From Thiotrichaceae bacterium (GTDB lineage Bacteria; Pseudomonadota; Gammaproteobacteria; Thiotrichales; Thiotrichaceae), in assembly GCA_027009095.1 (NCBI GenBank), contig JALVDG010000245.1, positions 1 through 10,145 on the forward strand: a DNA stretch of 10,145 nucleotides, read 5' to 3'. The position numbers and the translations under genes are program-made. The notes under the pieces were generated by a model, which worked only from the letters and a program-made list of their open reading frames with translations, searched no databases and was not told where the DNA came from. Below, one piece after another: positions 1-6,523 of this stretch (position 1 is its first letter; the number at the start of each line of letters is the position of its first letter).

Positions 1-123
1 AGCCACTAATGTAAGTGCGATTACCCTACTTAAGCCATATTCTTTGGCAAGCTAAACAATGGTTGGACTGATTTAACAAGTCAGTCCAACTCTTCTTATT
101 TGCACTTCTATCTACAAGTGGCT
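1..123. repeat. Nested imperfect inverted repeat, possibly cut by the window edge
   Basis: AGCCACT at 1-7 is the reverse complement of AGTGGCT at 117-123. AAGTGC at 13-18 is the reverse complement of GCACTT at 102-107. A perfect 10-bp hairpin sits inside at 62-90. The three pairs are nested, so the whole stretch could fold as one interrupted hairpin or be a small palindromic element. The left edge may continue outside the window. There is no coding signal. The outer pairs are short enough that chance is possible. Confidence 0.35.
62..90. terminator. Stem-loop downstream of htpX, possible terminator
   Basis: GTTGGACTGA (62-71) and TCAGTCCAAC (81-90) form a perfect 10-bp stem around a 9-base loop, 47 bases past the htpX stop codon. 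On the plus strand the stem is followed by a T-rich run (TCTTCTTATTT). On the minus strand, the direction of htpX, the following bases are only weakly T-rich. It could end htpX transcription, or serve a convergent gene left of the window, or both. Confidence 0.45.
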
Positions 124-136
124 TTTCTCTATTGTC

Positions 137-1000
137 TTATGCTTTTAAAGCGGCAATACGATCCTCTAAAGGTGGATGAGTTGAGAATAAAGCCATTATG
201 CCATCTTTATTAGAAATGCTAAGTGCTGCCATTTCGCCATGTAATTCAGCAGGCATATTATCTTCTCGTAATCGCTCTAATGCGGCAATCATCTTGTTAT
301 TACCTACTAAATTAGCCGCATCTTTATCAGCACTAAACTCTCGTTTACGCGAAAACCACATAGTAATGAGTGATGCTAAAGCACCGAACACAAGCTCTAA
401 AACAATGACGACTGCCATGTGAGCAAAGAAGCCTAAGCCCTCTTCTCCGCCTTCACCATCTTCATCTAATGCACTACTAATTGCGCCTGCCACAATACGT
501 GCGGCAAAGATAACAAATGTATTAATAACACCTTGAAGTAAAGCCATTGTCACCATATCACCATTCGCAATATGACTGACTTCATGTGCTAGAACAGCTT
601 CAATTTCATCTTGGTTCATGCCTTCCAACAAACCTGTACTAACAGCAACTAACGCATCATTACGCTTCATTCCTGTTGCAAAAGCATTCATGCTAGGATC
701 ATGAAAAATAGCGACTTCAGGCATACCAATGCCTGATGCATCCGCTTGTTTTTTGACAGTATCTACTAACCAACGCTCTTCTCGCGTTGTAGGGTTTTCA
801 ATAACACTGAGCCCCATGGTTTTTTTTGCCATCCATTTAGACATCGCAAGAGAGATAAAAGAACCTCCCATGCCAATGACTAAGGCAATAATTAACATTC
901 CTGACATGCTTTTTGATGAAACGCCAAAAACAGTCAAGACGACAGTTAGCAGGACTATAATCGCTAGATTGGTTAATATAAATAAGATAATTCGTTGCAT
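137..1000 (-). CDS. htpX: Protease HtpX, inner-membrane zinc metallopeptidase (M48B)
   Basis: HtpX is an inner-membrane endopeptidase with a cytosolic zinc site. It cleaves misfolded membrane proteins and overlaps in duty with FtsH. The protein has 287 residues, close to the 293 of the E. coli enzyme. Two N-terminal membrane helices (about 4-26 and 33-54) precede the conserved GLSVIENP segment. The catalytic HEVSH motif is at 139-143. Two further hydrophobic segments follow (about 152-176 and 190-214), then EFSADKDAA with the likely third zinc ligand E222. The end, STHPPLEDRI, is typical of the family. An AAGGA ribosome site lies just upstream of the ATG. The gene is separated from rpoH by rpoH's own terminator and has a candidate sigma-32 promoter. 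Identification rests on family motifs and length, and I see nothing abnormal. Confidence 0.97.
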   Translation of the reverse strand: MQRIILFILTNLAIIVLLTVVLTVFGVSSKSMSGMLIIALVIGMGGSFISLAMSKWMAKKTMGLSVIENPTTREERWLVDTVKKQADASGIGMPEVAIFHDPSMNAFATGMKRNDALVAVSTGLLEGMNQDEIEAVLAHEVSHIANGDMVTMALLQGVINTFVIFAARIVAGAISSALDEDGEGGEEGLGFFAHMAVVIVLELVFGALASLITMWFSRKREFSADKDAANLVGNNKMIAALERLREDNMPAELHGEMAALSISNKDGIMALFSTHPPLEDRIAALKA

Positions 1001-1035
1001 TTTTTTTCCTTAATGAATTGATAGTAATAACAACT

Positions 1036-1064
1036 ATATGGTTGCTGTTAGATAATTAAACAAG
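1036..1064 (-). promoter_or_regulatory. Candidate sigma-32 (RpoH) promoter of htpX
   Basis: Read on the minus strand, CTTGTT (1059-1064, preceded by CC) is followed after 15 bases by AACCATAT (1036-1043). The sigma-32 consensus is CTTGAA, a 13-15 base spacer, then CCCCATNT. The CCCTTG core, the CCAT core and the spacing all fit, with mismatches at the last two bases of the -35 and the first two of the -10. htpX is a known RpoH target in E. coli, and rpoH is the upstream neighbour here. The match was made by eye. Confidence 0.5.
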
Positions 1065-1290
1065 GGATGAGAAGTCAATTAAGTATCTATACAAAATTAA
1101 TCTCATGATCTCTATTAATCCCTGTTTCTGATCTTTTTCGTTATTGCTCTGCCCACACAGCTCACTATTCTCCCATCGCAATATCTTAAATATCAAAAAG
1201 TAGGAGACAAAATTGTATTATATTGATTCTATTTGGGTAGTGATTTCTCTCATCGGCTGATGAAAAATTTTTAATATTTAGAAGGTCAAT

Positions 1291-1318
1291 AAAAAAGGGA
1301 AGCAAATGCTTCCCTTCT
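1291..1318 (-). terminator. Rho-independent terminator of rpoH
   Basis: On the minus strand AAGGGAAGCA and TGCTTCCCTT (within 1295-1316) form an uninterrupted GC-containing stem, realistically about 8 bp with a short loop. A run of six T follows (complement of 1291-1296). It lies about 40 bases past the rpoH stop codon. Stem, loop and T-run have the classical intrinsic form, so htpX is probably transcribed separately. Confidence 0.88.
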
Positions 1319-1338
1319 AGTACATCAATCACGTTAAT
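1317..1338. repeat. Copy of a dispersed motif starting CTAGTACATCAAT
   Basis: CTAGTACATCAAT followed by CACGTTAA matches the outward-facing arm of the large palindrome at 6276-6342 at about 20 of 22 positions. In both places the motif directly follows a strong stem-loop, here the rpoH terminator. It looks like a half-site or remnant of a dispersed palindromic repeat. Two loci in one window are too few to define a family. Confidence 0.45.
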
Positions 1339-1357
1339 TGCTACTTACATATGTAAT

Positions 1358-2218
1358 TTAAATCACTACAGACTCACGTATTTTATTAATAGCATTACTT
1401 TCTAGTTGACGAATACGCTCTGCTGAGATTCCATATTTGCTTGCAAGTTCTTGTAAAGTCGCTTTTTTATCGACTAACCAACGACTAGCTAATATATCTT
1501 TACTGCGATCATCTAACTTAGCTAAGGCTTTATTGAAAATAGCTTGTTTATGATCCTGCCAATCTTCTTCTTCTAGTACGACCGACGGGTCTAATTCTTC
1601 CGTCTTTAGGTATAAACTAGGAGAATAGGCATTATCATCATCATCTTGACTTGGTGATAGATCAAAACCTAAGTCTTGACCACTCATACGCTTTTCCATT
1701 TCAAGTACATCTTTGCTGCTCACACCTAAGGTATCAGCAACGTCGTTTACTTCTTTTTGATTCAGCCAACCTAAACGCTTTTTACTGCTACGTAGGTTAA
1801 AGAATAATTTACGTTGTGCTTTTGTCGTGGCAACTTTTACAATTTTCCAGTTACGTAATATGTATTCATGCATTTCTGCACGTATCCAGTGAACTGCAAA
1901 TGATACTAAACGTACATTCATTGCAGGATCGAAGCGTTTGACTGCTTTCATCAAGCCAACATTACCTTCTTGAACAAGGTCTGCTAGCGGTAAACCGTAG
2001 CCGTTATATCCACGCGCTACTTTTATAACAAAACGTAAGTTATGTAATATCAACATACGCGCAGCGTCGAGATCCTTTTCATTACGCAAGCGAAAAGCGA
2101 GTTCTTTCTCTTCTGCTACGCTTAATACAGGCAGTTCGTGTACTGATTGTATATAGCTATCAATACTTGCTGCTGTTACAGGTATTAATTGATTGTGTAT
2201 TGTATGTGTACTGCTCAT
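1358..2218 (-). CDS. rpoH: RNA polymerase heat-shock sigma factor RpoH (sigma-32)
   Basis: This sigma factor directs RNA polymerase to chaperone and protease genes after heat or protein misfolding. With the start chosen here it has 286 residues, against 284 in E. coli. Region 2 contains [21 protein letters not shown] and the -10 recognition stretch [20 protein letters not shown] (about 75-124). The diagnostic RpoH box QRKLFFNLR is at 135-143. Region 4.2, the -35-reading helix-turn-helix, ends with [19 protein letters not shown] (about 255-273). An in-frame ATG six codons upstream (2234-2236) has no ribosome site. The ATG at 2216-2218 is preceded by AGGAAAG with an 8-base gap, so the shorter form is preferred. 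Control appears unusual: a perfect CIRCE operator and a sigma-E-like promoter lie directly upstream, and a terminator lies downstream. Confidence 0.97.
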   Translation of the reverse strand: MSSTHTIHNQLIPVTAASIDSYIQSVHELPVLSVAEEKELAFRLRNEKDLDAARMLILHNLRFVIKVARGYNGYGLPLADLVQEGNVGLMKAVKRFDPAMNVRLVSFAVHWIRAEMHEYILRNWKIVKVATTKAQRKLFFNLRSSKKRLGWLNQKEVNDVADTLGVSSKDVLEMEKRMSGQDLGFDLSPSQDDDDNAYSPSLYLKTEELDPSVVLEEEDWQDHKQAIFNKALAKLDDRSKDILASRWLVDKKATLQELASKYGISAERIRQLESNAINKIRESVVI

Positions 2219-2226
2219 CTTTATAT

Positions 2227-2233
2227 CTTTCCT
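2227..2233 (-). promoter_or_regulatory. Ribosome binding site that decides the rpoH start
   Basis: AGGAAAG on the minus strand lies 8 bases before the ATG at 2216-2218. The upstream in-frame ATG (2234-2236) has no purine-rich Shine-Dalgarno match in front of it. This favours the shorter protein starting [10 protein letters not shown]. Confidence 0.6.
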
Positions 2234-2249
2234 CATGTCTCATGACATT

Positions 2250-2276
2250 TTAGCACTCTAATGCTAAGAGTGCTAA
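2250..2276. promoter_or_regulatory. CIRCE element, HrcA operator upstream of rpoH
   Basis: TTAGCACTC (2250-2258), a 9-base spacer, and GAGTGCTAA (2268-2276) match the CIRCE consensus TTAGCACTC-N9-GAGTGCTAA at all 18 conserved positions and in spacing. CIRCE is the binding site of the HrcA repressor, which normally controls groESL and dnaK operons. Here it lies 31 bases upstream of the chosen rpoH start, where a transcription start is expected. rpoH is therefore predicted to be HrcA-repressed and to be relieved when GroEL is busy. No hrcA gene is in the window. Confidence 0.92.
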
Positions 2277-2292
2277 TAAAGCGTATAGTTCC
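2265..2292 (-). promoter_or_regulatory. Candidate sigma-E-type promoter of rpoH, overlapping CIRCE
   Basis: On the minus strand GGAACTA (2286-2292) is followed after 16 bases by TCTTA (2265-2269). The E. coli sigma-E consensus is roughly GGAACTT, 16 bases, TCTGA, and one E. coli rpoH promoter (P3) is of this kind. The -10 lies inside the CIRCE, so HrcA binding would block it. A competing sigma-70-like -10, TATACG (2282-2287), has no good -35. The assignment is by eye and therefore tentative. Confidence 0.4.
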
Positions 2293-2337
2293 CTCATTAT
2301 TGGTATTTATTAGCTTTTAAATATTAAACCTATTAAA

Positions 2338-3621
2338 TTAGCTTAATGTTGAAAATACTGTCTCTGCTATGGCAATTGTTTGCTCTAAATCTTCCTTAGT
2401 ATGGGCGCTAGACACAAAGCCAGCCTCATAAGCAGAGGGTGCTAAGTTAATACCTGCATCTAACATACCGTGGAAGAAGTGATTAAACTGCTCAACATTA
2501 CAGCTCATTACTTCGCTAAAGCTTTTTACACCTTCGATATCGGTAAAGAATAAACCAAACATTGCACCAACCTGATTGCTTGTTAGTGCGATACCGTGCT
2601 TTTTTGCCGCTGCTAGCATGCCTGAGACAAACATGGTTGTTTTAGCCGTTAGCTCATCATAAAAACCATCACGTGTAATGATTTCTAGCGTTTTTAATCC
2701 TGCTGCCATTGCAATAGGATTTCCTGATAGCGTACCTGCTTGATATACAGGACCAACAGGAGATAAGGCTTCCATAATATCTTTACGACCTCCAAAAGCT
2801 CCTACTGGCATGCCTCCACCGATAATTTTACCGAGCGTGGTTAAATCTGGCTTTACTTTATAAATTGATTGCGCTCCGCCTAATGCAACACGAAAGCCCG
2901 TCATGACTTCATCAAAAATAAGCACTGCACCATGTTTATCACACACTGCGCGTAATGTTTCTAAAAAGCCTTCTACAGGGGGAATACAGTTCATATTTCC
3001 TGCTACTGGCTCAATGATAATACAGGCTATCTCATCGCCCATTTTATCAAACAGGTCGATAAGCTGCTGACTATTATTATAATCAAGCGTCAGCGTGTGC
3101 TTGGCTAAACCTTCTGGAACACCAGGGGAACTTGGCTCACCAAATGTTAGTGCGCCGGAACCTGCTTTTACCAACAGTGAATCACCATGCCCATGATAAC
3201 CGCCTTCAAATTTGACAATATTATCGCGCCCCGTGAAACCACGCGCTAAACGAATAGCCGACATGGTTGCCTCGGTGCCTGAACTTACCATACGCACCAT
3301 TTCAATCGATGGCATTAGTTCGTTAATACGTTCAGCCATTGTAATTTCGATTTCTGTTGGCGCACCATAGCTTAGACCTTGCGTTGCTGCTTGCTGCACT
3401 GCTTCAATAATTTCTGGATTAGCATGACCTGCAATCATAGGTCCCCAAGAGCCAACGTAATCAATATAACGTTTGCCATCAACATCATAAAGATAAGCAC
3501 CTTCTGCTCTTTCAATAAATAGGGGGGTTCCACCTACGCTTTTAAAGGCTCTAACAGGGGAATTAACACCACCTGGAATTAAATTTTGTGCTTTTAAAAA
3601 TAAGTCTTGGGATTTGCTCAC
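2338..3621 (-). CDS. hemL: Glutamate-1-semialdehyde 2,1-aminomutase
   Basis: HemL is a cytosolic PLP enzyme that converts glutamate-1-semialdehyde to 5-aminolevulinate, the last step of the C5 route to heme, siroheme and other tetrapyrroles. The 427 residues match the family's usual length. The N-terminus has the characteristic [28 protein letters not shown] (113-127) binds cofactor phosphate, FDEVMTGFR (236-244) holds the aspartate that pairs with the PLP ring nitrogen, and [15 protein letters not shown] carries the Schiff-base lysine K265. The start is a GTG. There is no in-frame ATG upstream before a stop codon, and the protein start MSKSQDLF fits the family. It lies 94 bases downstream of the GTPase gene but has its own strong promoter. 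No anomalies are seen. Confidence 0.98.
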   Translation of the reverse strand: MSKSQDLFLKAQNLIPGGVNSPVRAFKSVGGTPLFIERAEGAYLYDVDGKRYIDYVGSWGPMIAGHANPEIIEAVQQAATQGLSYGAPTEIEITMAERINELMPSIEMVRMVSSGTEATMSAIRLARGFTGRDNIVKFEGGYHGHGDSLLVKAGSGALTFGEPSSPGVPEGLAKHTLTLDYNNSQQLIDLFDKMGDEIACIIIEPVAGNMNCIPPVEGFLETLRAVCDKHGAVLIFDEVMTGFRVALGGAQSIYKVKPDLTTLGKIIGGGMPVGAFGGRKDIMEALSPVGPVYQAGTLSGNPIAMAAGLKTLEIITRDGFYDELTAKTTMFVSGMLAAAKKHGIALTSNQVGAMFGLFFTDIEGVKSFSEVMSCNVEQFNHFFHGMLDAGINLAPSAYEAGFVSSAHTKEDLEQTIAIAETVFSTLS

Positions 3622-3668
3622 AACGTTTCTCTATCTATTATTACCTAAATCAGGTACTGGTTAAGGAA

Positions 3669-3702
3669 ACTTCTATTGTTTATAGGAGAGTTTAATAGAA
3701 GT
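3669..3702. promoter_or_regulatory. Inverted repeat across the hemL promoter, possible operator
   Basis: ACTTCTATT (3669-3677) and AATAGAAGT (3694-3702) are perfect 9-bp inverted half-sites with centres 25 bp apart. One half abuts the -35 and the other covers the expected transcription start of hemL, with the -10 between them. This is how a repressor operator would sit. It could instead be a weak stem-loop after the GTPase gene, but there is no T-run. The regulator is not identifiable. Confidence 0.4.
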
Positions 3703-3707
3703 CTCAA
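3679..3707 (-). promoter_or_regulatory. Sigma-70-type promoter of hemL
   Basis: On the minus strand TTGAGA (3702-3707) and TATAAA (3679-3684) are separated by exactly 17 bases. Each hexamer matches five of six consensus positions. Transcription would start near 3672, leaving a leader of about 50 bases before the GTG start. This indicates that hemL can be expressed independently of the upstream GTPase gene. Confidence 0.72.
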
Positions 3708-3715
3708 TAAAGTCA

Positions 3716-5113
3716 TTACTCTCCAGAAGGGCTAGTAAATTTATCGTTTAGCTTTTGGATAAACAGGTCAATATCATGTCGTATTCCATCTAGCTTTTTA
3801 ATAGCACTTCGTCCCCAACCTGCTGGCTTACTAAAGAAGACACTACGGAAAAATCCTGTACCTTTTAAGAAGGCTTGCTGAACATTTCCATATGACTCTT
3901 CAATACTTAATGTTTTGGCAATGCTTTTAGCTACTTTCTTTTTAATGATAAAGTGAAGCACTAAAAAGACAAAAAGTAATGATAATAAAGCCGTTAATAA
4001 GACCATTGGAGCAGGTAAAGCAGTAAAGCTCCAAAGCCCTAAGCCATAACTAAGCCCAATCGTTCCACCTGCAAGCAAAGTTGCTAGAATAATATCAATC
4101 CATAAAACTCGCTTACGCCATATTTGCTTTGCTTGCCTAAGCTGTGGAATTGCCTGTTGTTCTATTTGATTAACCAGTGATTCCATACTGCCAATAATAC
4201 GGTAAACACGATCTGTATTAATATCGTTCATACGCTTGCTTATTTTTGTGTAATCACTGTCTCGCTTAGAGACATAACGCTCCCAGACAGTTTCATTTTC
4301 AACAGGCACGGCTAGGTCTTTATTGAACATGACATAAAAACGACCAGAGGTAAGCCCTGTTTGTACTAAAGCTTTTTGCCAAGCGGCAACAATATCTTCA
4401 AGGTTATTATCTTTAGCAGAGGTATCAATTTGATTTAAAACAAATAAGAATTTATTACTATCACTTCTTCTTTGTGCTCCTTTCACAAGGTGCTCCAGTG
4501 TATCTTGCATTGCACCTGGCTCAGGATGGCGGGCATCAAAAAAGACTAAAACTAAGTCTGATAGATCAATAATATGATCGGTTAATTTTAAAATTGATTT
4601 ACGCTGCTCATCAGCATCAAAACCAGGGGAGTCGATAAGAATTTTACCGCGTACCTGTTCACTGGGGGCTGCTTTCATTTGCAGATAATTATTTATTTTT
4701 TCCCCTTCTCCTTCGCTCACCTGTTCAATATCGTCACTGATTTGATAAAAAGGAAAGCGAGGATCACCATCTAAAGCGATACCAGGTAAGGTTCTCATTT
4801 CTTTATCGGCACTATAGGTAATAACGGTAAAACGATCATCGACCGCTTGATTTCCCGTATTTTGCAACTCTAAGCCTAGGTATGAATTGATAAAGCTCGA
4901 TTTTCCTGCTGAAAATGTTCCTAAAACAGAAACTAAAGGCCACCATGATATTTGGTTTGCATACGACTCTGAATTTTTTAGTAAGCCAATCTTATGTGCA
5001 ACTTTATCGAGTTCTCTATAACGATCAACAATCGACACTAACACAGGGTTTTCACGCTTTAAGTGAGACTGCAAACGATCTAGGCGTTGCGACATTCTTT
5101 TGTCTGGAGACAT
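3716..5113 (-). CDS. EHD/dynamin-like membrane GTPase
   Basis: The protein has 465 residues. An N-terminal helical part (1-55) leads into a GTPase domain with a P-loop GTFSAGKSS (65-73), a switch I region NQAVDDRFTVI (88-98), the Walker B/G3 motif DSPGFD (161-166) and a G4 motif NQID (227-230) instead of the usual N/TKxD. These blocks and their spacing resemble the EHD branch of the dynamin superfamily, in which oligomers bind and bend membranes. After a helical stretch (about 300-335) come two membrane segments (about 337-357 and 366-390), a basic KKK end and a C-terminal helical tail. EHD proteins usually have a TTDRF-like switch I; here the aligned residues read VDDRF. AGAGG precedes the ATG. 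It lies 66 bases downstream of the coiled-coil gene and may share its transcript. The cellular role is unknown. Confidence 0.8.
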   Translation of the reverse strand: MSPDKRMSQRLDRLQSHLKRENPVLVSIVDRYRELDKVAHKIGLLKNSESYANQISWWPLVSVLGTFSAGKSSFINSYLGLELQNTGNQAVDDRFTVITYSADKEMRTLPGIALDGDPRFPFYQISDDIEQVSEGEGEKINNYLQMKAAPSEQVRGKILIDSPGFDADEQRKSILKLTDHIIDLSDLVLVFFDARHPEPGAMQDTLEHLVKGAQRRSDSNKFLFVLNQIDTSAKDNNLEDIVAAWQKALVQTGLTSGRFYVMFNKDLAVPVENETVWERYVSKRDSDYTKISKRMNDINTDRVYRIIGSMESLVNQIEQQAIPQLRQAKQIWRKRVLWIDIILATLLAGGTIGLSYGLGLWSFTALPAPMVLLTALLSLLFVFLVLHFIIKKKVAKSIAKTLSIEESYGNVQQAFLKGTGFFRSVFFSKPAGWGRSAIKKLDGIRHDIDLFIQKLNDKFTSPSGE

Positions 5114-5179
5114 TTGAGATTACCTCTAACTAATAGTCGACAAATAAATTGGGGATAATGCGTGATTGGAAAGACTGTA

Positions 5180-5896
5180 TTAAATATTTGATGCTGATGG
5201 AGTAGGCATTGGCAATGGATAATTTACCTTTTTCCTACTATTATCATCCAAAGGATTTGCCAAACTTTGTTCATCCTTTTTTCCCTGTGCCGCTGTCGCA
5301 GGAGCCGGAACAACGGTACTCGGCATCATTAATGGTAAAGGTGGCTGTTGTGCCGGATAGGAATAATAGGAAGGGGGTAATGGAGCAGGAGAACCATTAT
5401 TATTTGACCATGGTAAAAAATTATTCATAAAACTAAGCGGTTTAGAGATACTTTGATTTAGACTCCACATATCTCTTTGCATATTATTAGTCGAAGCTGC
5501 CATATCGTAAGTAGCTGACTTTAAACCACCTATACTACTCACCATTGCATTGGTATTTTGATTCATGCTACCAATATCACCGGACATACTTTGAGTCGTC
5601 GAAACTAACTTATCCATATGAACAGACATACCACTCATTGTTCCGGAGATAGAATCCATATTCTTCTCAACAGAACCTGCCATCGATGCAATTGTATTAG
5701 ACATATCATGCACATCTGACGATAATGACTGTATTAAATAGAAACCATAAGCCGCAAGTATAATAAAAGCAAACATGGCGGGATACACTAACATTTGCAT
5801 TGTTTTGTTAGTACCTTCCGATTTTTTTTCAAAATCACGAAGTTCACGCTCAAGCTCTTTTATATATTCCTTATTTAAATCGCTATTTTCAGCCAT
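5180..5896 (-). CDS. Membrane-anchored coiled-coil protein with Pro-rich tail, function unknown
   Basis: The 238-residue protein has a charged N-terminal helix (about 8-28, EYIKELERELRDFEKK) and one membrane helix (about 36-57). A long Met/Ser/Asn-rich region follows (about 60-150) with seven-residue spacing of hydrophobic residues and repeated S-M-S-G motifs, looking like a methyl-accepting-protein-type coiled coil. After LPWSNNN the tail (165-238) is rich in Pro, Tyr and Met. There is no HAMP domain and no chemoreceptor signalling hairpin, so it is not a functional chemoreceptor. By the positive-inside rule the short N-terminus is probably cytosolic and the coiled coil outside, although the orientation is uncertain. 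AGAGGA lies 8 bases before the ATG. The Pro/Met-rich tail recalls the low-complexity protein at 8470-9861, which hints at a shared structure. I do not recognise a named family. Confidence 0.75.
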   Translation of the reverse strand: MAENSDLNKEYIKELERELRDFEKKSEGTNKTMQMLVYPAMFAFIILAAYGFYLIQSLSSDVHDMSNTIASMAGSVEKNMDSISGTMSGMSVHMDKLVSTTQSMSGDIGSMNQNTNAMVSSIGGLKSATYDMAASTNNMQRDMWSLNQSISKPLSFMNNFLPWSNNNGSPAPLPPSYYSYPAQQPPLPLMMPSTVVPAPATAAQGKKDEQSLANPLDDNSRKKVNYPLPMPTPSASNI

Positions 5897-6026
5897 TTTA
5901 TCATTCCTCTTTTACTACCTATTCCATATGCATGAAAATAGTGCCCCAATTCAGTGACTGACTACTACTACATCAAAGTAAACGTATTGAAATAATAAGC
6001 ACATCAATCAGTACAATAAGGAGTTT

Positions 6027-6191
6027 ATGATCAAATTAATCAAAGCTTATCCCTTATTAAGAAAACTAAAAAGCATTATAACTACTCAGCTCGCACTCTG
6101 TTTTGCCCAATTTCTGCATAAAGTGCTTATTTATACGTATAAACCTTCGCCCTTTTGCCTTGAACTAAAACAATACAATCTAAGCAGTTAG
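6027..6191 (+). CDS. Possible small plus-strand ORF, doubtful
   Basis: An open frame of 54 codons begins MIKLIKAYPL and ends LKQYNLSS. AAGGAG stands 3 bases before the ATG, which is a strong match at a rather short distance. From 6079 onward the frame runs through the inverted-repeat element, so the second half is repeat sequence rather than a conserved protein. It may be a gene start interrupted by the element, or chance. I recognise no homology, and it is the only plus-strand candidate in the window. Confidence 0.15.
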   Translation: MIKLIKAYPLLRKLKSIITTQLALCFAQFLHKVLIYTYKPSPFCLELKQYNLSS

Positions 6192-6232
6192 TGATTATGC
6201 TGAGTAGTTGCAAAATATTTTCCTGAAAACAT

Positions 6233-6272
6233 AAAAACTATCAGTAAAGCATCAACTTTACTAATAGTTTTT
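6233..6272. terminator. Bidirectional terminator-like hairpin after the TPR gene
   Basis: The arms 6233-6249 (AAAAACTATCAGTAAAG) and 6256-6272 pair at 16 of 17 positions around a 6-base CATCAA loop. The stem begins with five A and ends with five T, so a T-run follows the hairpin in either direction. It lies about 250 bases past the TPR gene stop and could separate that cluster from the coiled-coil and GTPase genes. Confidence 0.6.
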
Positions 6273-6275
6273 ATT

Positions 6276-6342
6276 CCTAGTACATCAACTGCATTAAACT
6301 GACGGATACAGCAAGTCAGTTTAATGTAATTGATGTACTAGG
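6276..6342. repeat. Near-perfect large palindrome with CTAGTACATCAA ends
   Basis: The arms 6276-6303 and 6315-6342 are reverse complements at 26 of 28 positions around an 11-base loop (GGATACAGCAA). The tips CCTAGTACATCAA and TTGATGTACTAGG are exact. It has no T-run, so it is not an ordinary terminator. It resembles a REP/MITE-type palindromic repeat nested within the larger element. A related half-copy lies at 1317-1338. Confidence 0.75.
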
Positions 6343-6523
6343 GTAGACAAATACTTATCTGATATTATGAAGTCCAAATATCAGTAAAAATTTCCGTAGC
6401 CCTTTTGAGTTTAAGCCCTTTTACTCTCTTTCCCAAAAAAGGCGGAGTTTATAAGTATAAACGAGCATTTTTTAACGTAGAAATTGGGCAAAATAAAGTG
6501 CAGGCTGAGTAGTTACTAATACT

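Larger units (their letters stand above)
1001..1357. other. Intergenic stretch between rpoH and htpX
   Basis: This gene-free stretch of about 357 bases holds the rpoH terminator and an adjoining repeat motif at its right end, and the candidate heat-shock promoter of htpX at its left end. A perfect 12-bp palindrome, TTACATATGTAA, lies at 1345-1356, directly after the rpoH stop codon. Between about 1070 and 1285 I see only AT-rich sequence with no convincing gene or RNA. Confidence 0.6.
6079..6515. mobile_element. MITE-like element with long terminal inverted repeats
   Basis: TAACTACTCAGC at 6079-6090 recurs inverted at 6504-6515. The similarity continues inward: the first 39 bases match at about 34 positions, and weaker similarity persists to about 80 bases (TTTTGCCCAATTTCT is identical in both; GCxxTTTATAC-TATAAAC follows). 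A third inverted copy of the 11-bp tip lies at 6199-6209, so 6080-6209 could itself be a 130-bp element. No transposase is encoded. No convincing target duplication is visible. The right edge ends 8 bases past the stop codon of the TPR gene. With the hairpins at 6233-6272 and 6276-6342, this element fills most of the gene-free stretch 5897-6523. The remainder, 5897-6026, is AT-rich with no clear promoter. Confidence 0.6.

Noticed and set aside
198..1013. Plus-strand ORFs at 198-422 and 729-1013
   Set aside because: Both lie antisense to htpX, which has complete family motifs. Neither has a recognisable product.
5180..5896. Methyl-accepting chemotaxis protein
   Set aside because: Only the heptad-like composition is similar. 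There is no HAMP domain, no conserved signalling tip, and the length is too short.
5905..5945. Sigma-54-like promoter (TTGGGGCAC ... ATGCAT) before the coiled-coil gene
   Set aside because: The GG and GC dinucleotides are not separated by the required 10 bases, so the match fails.
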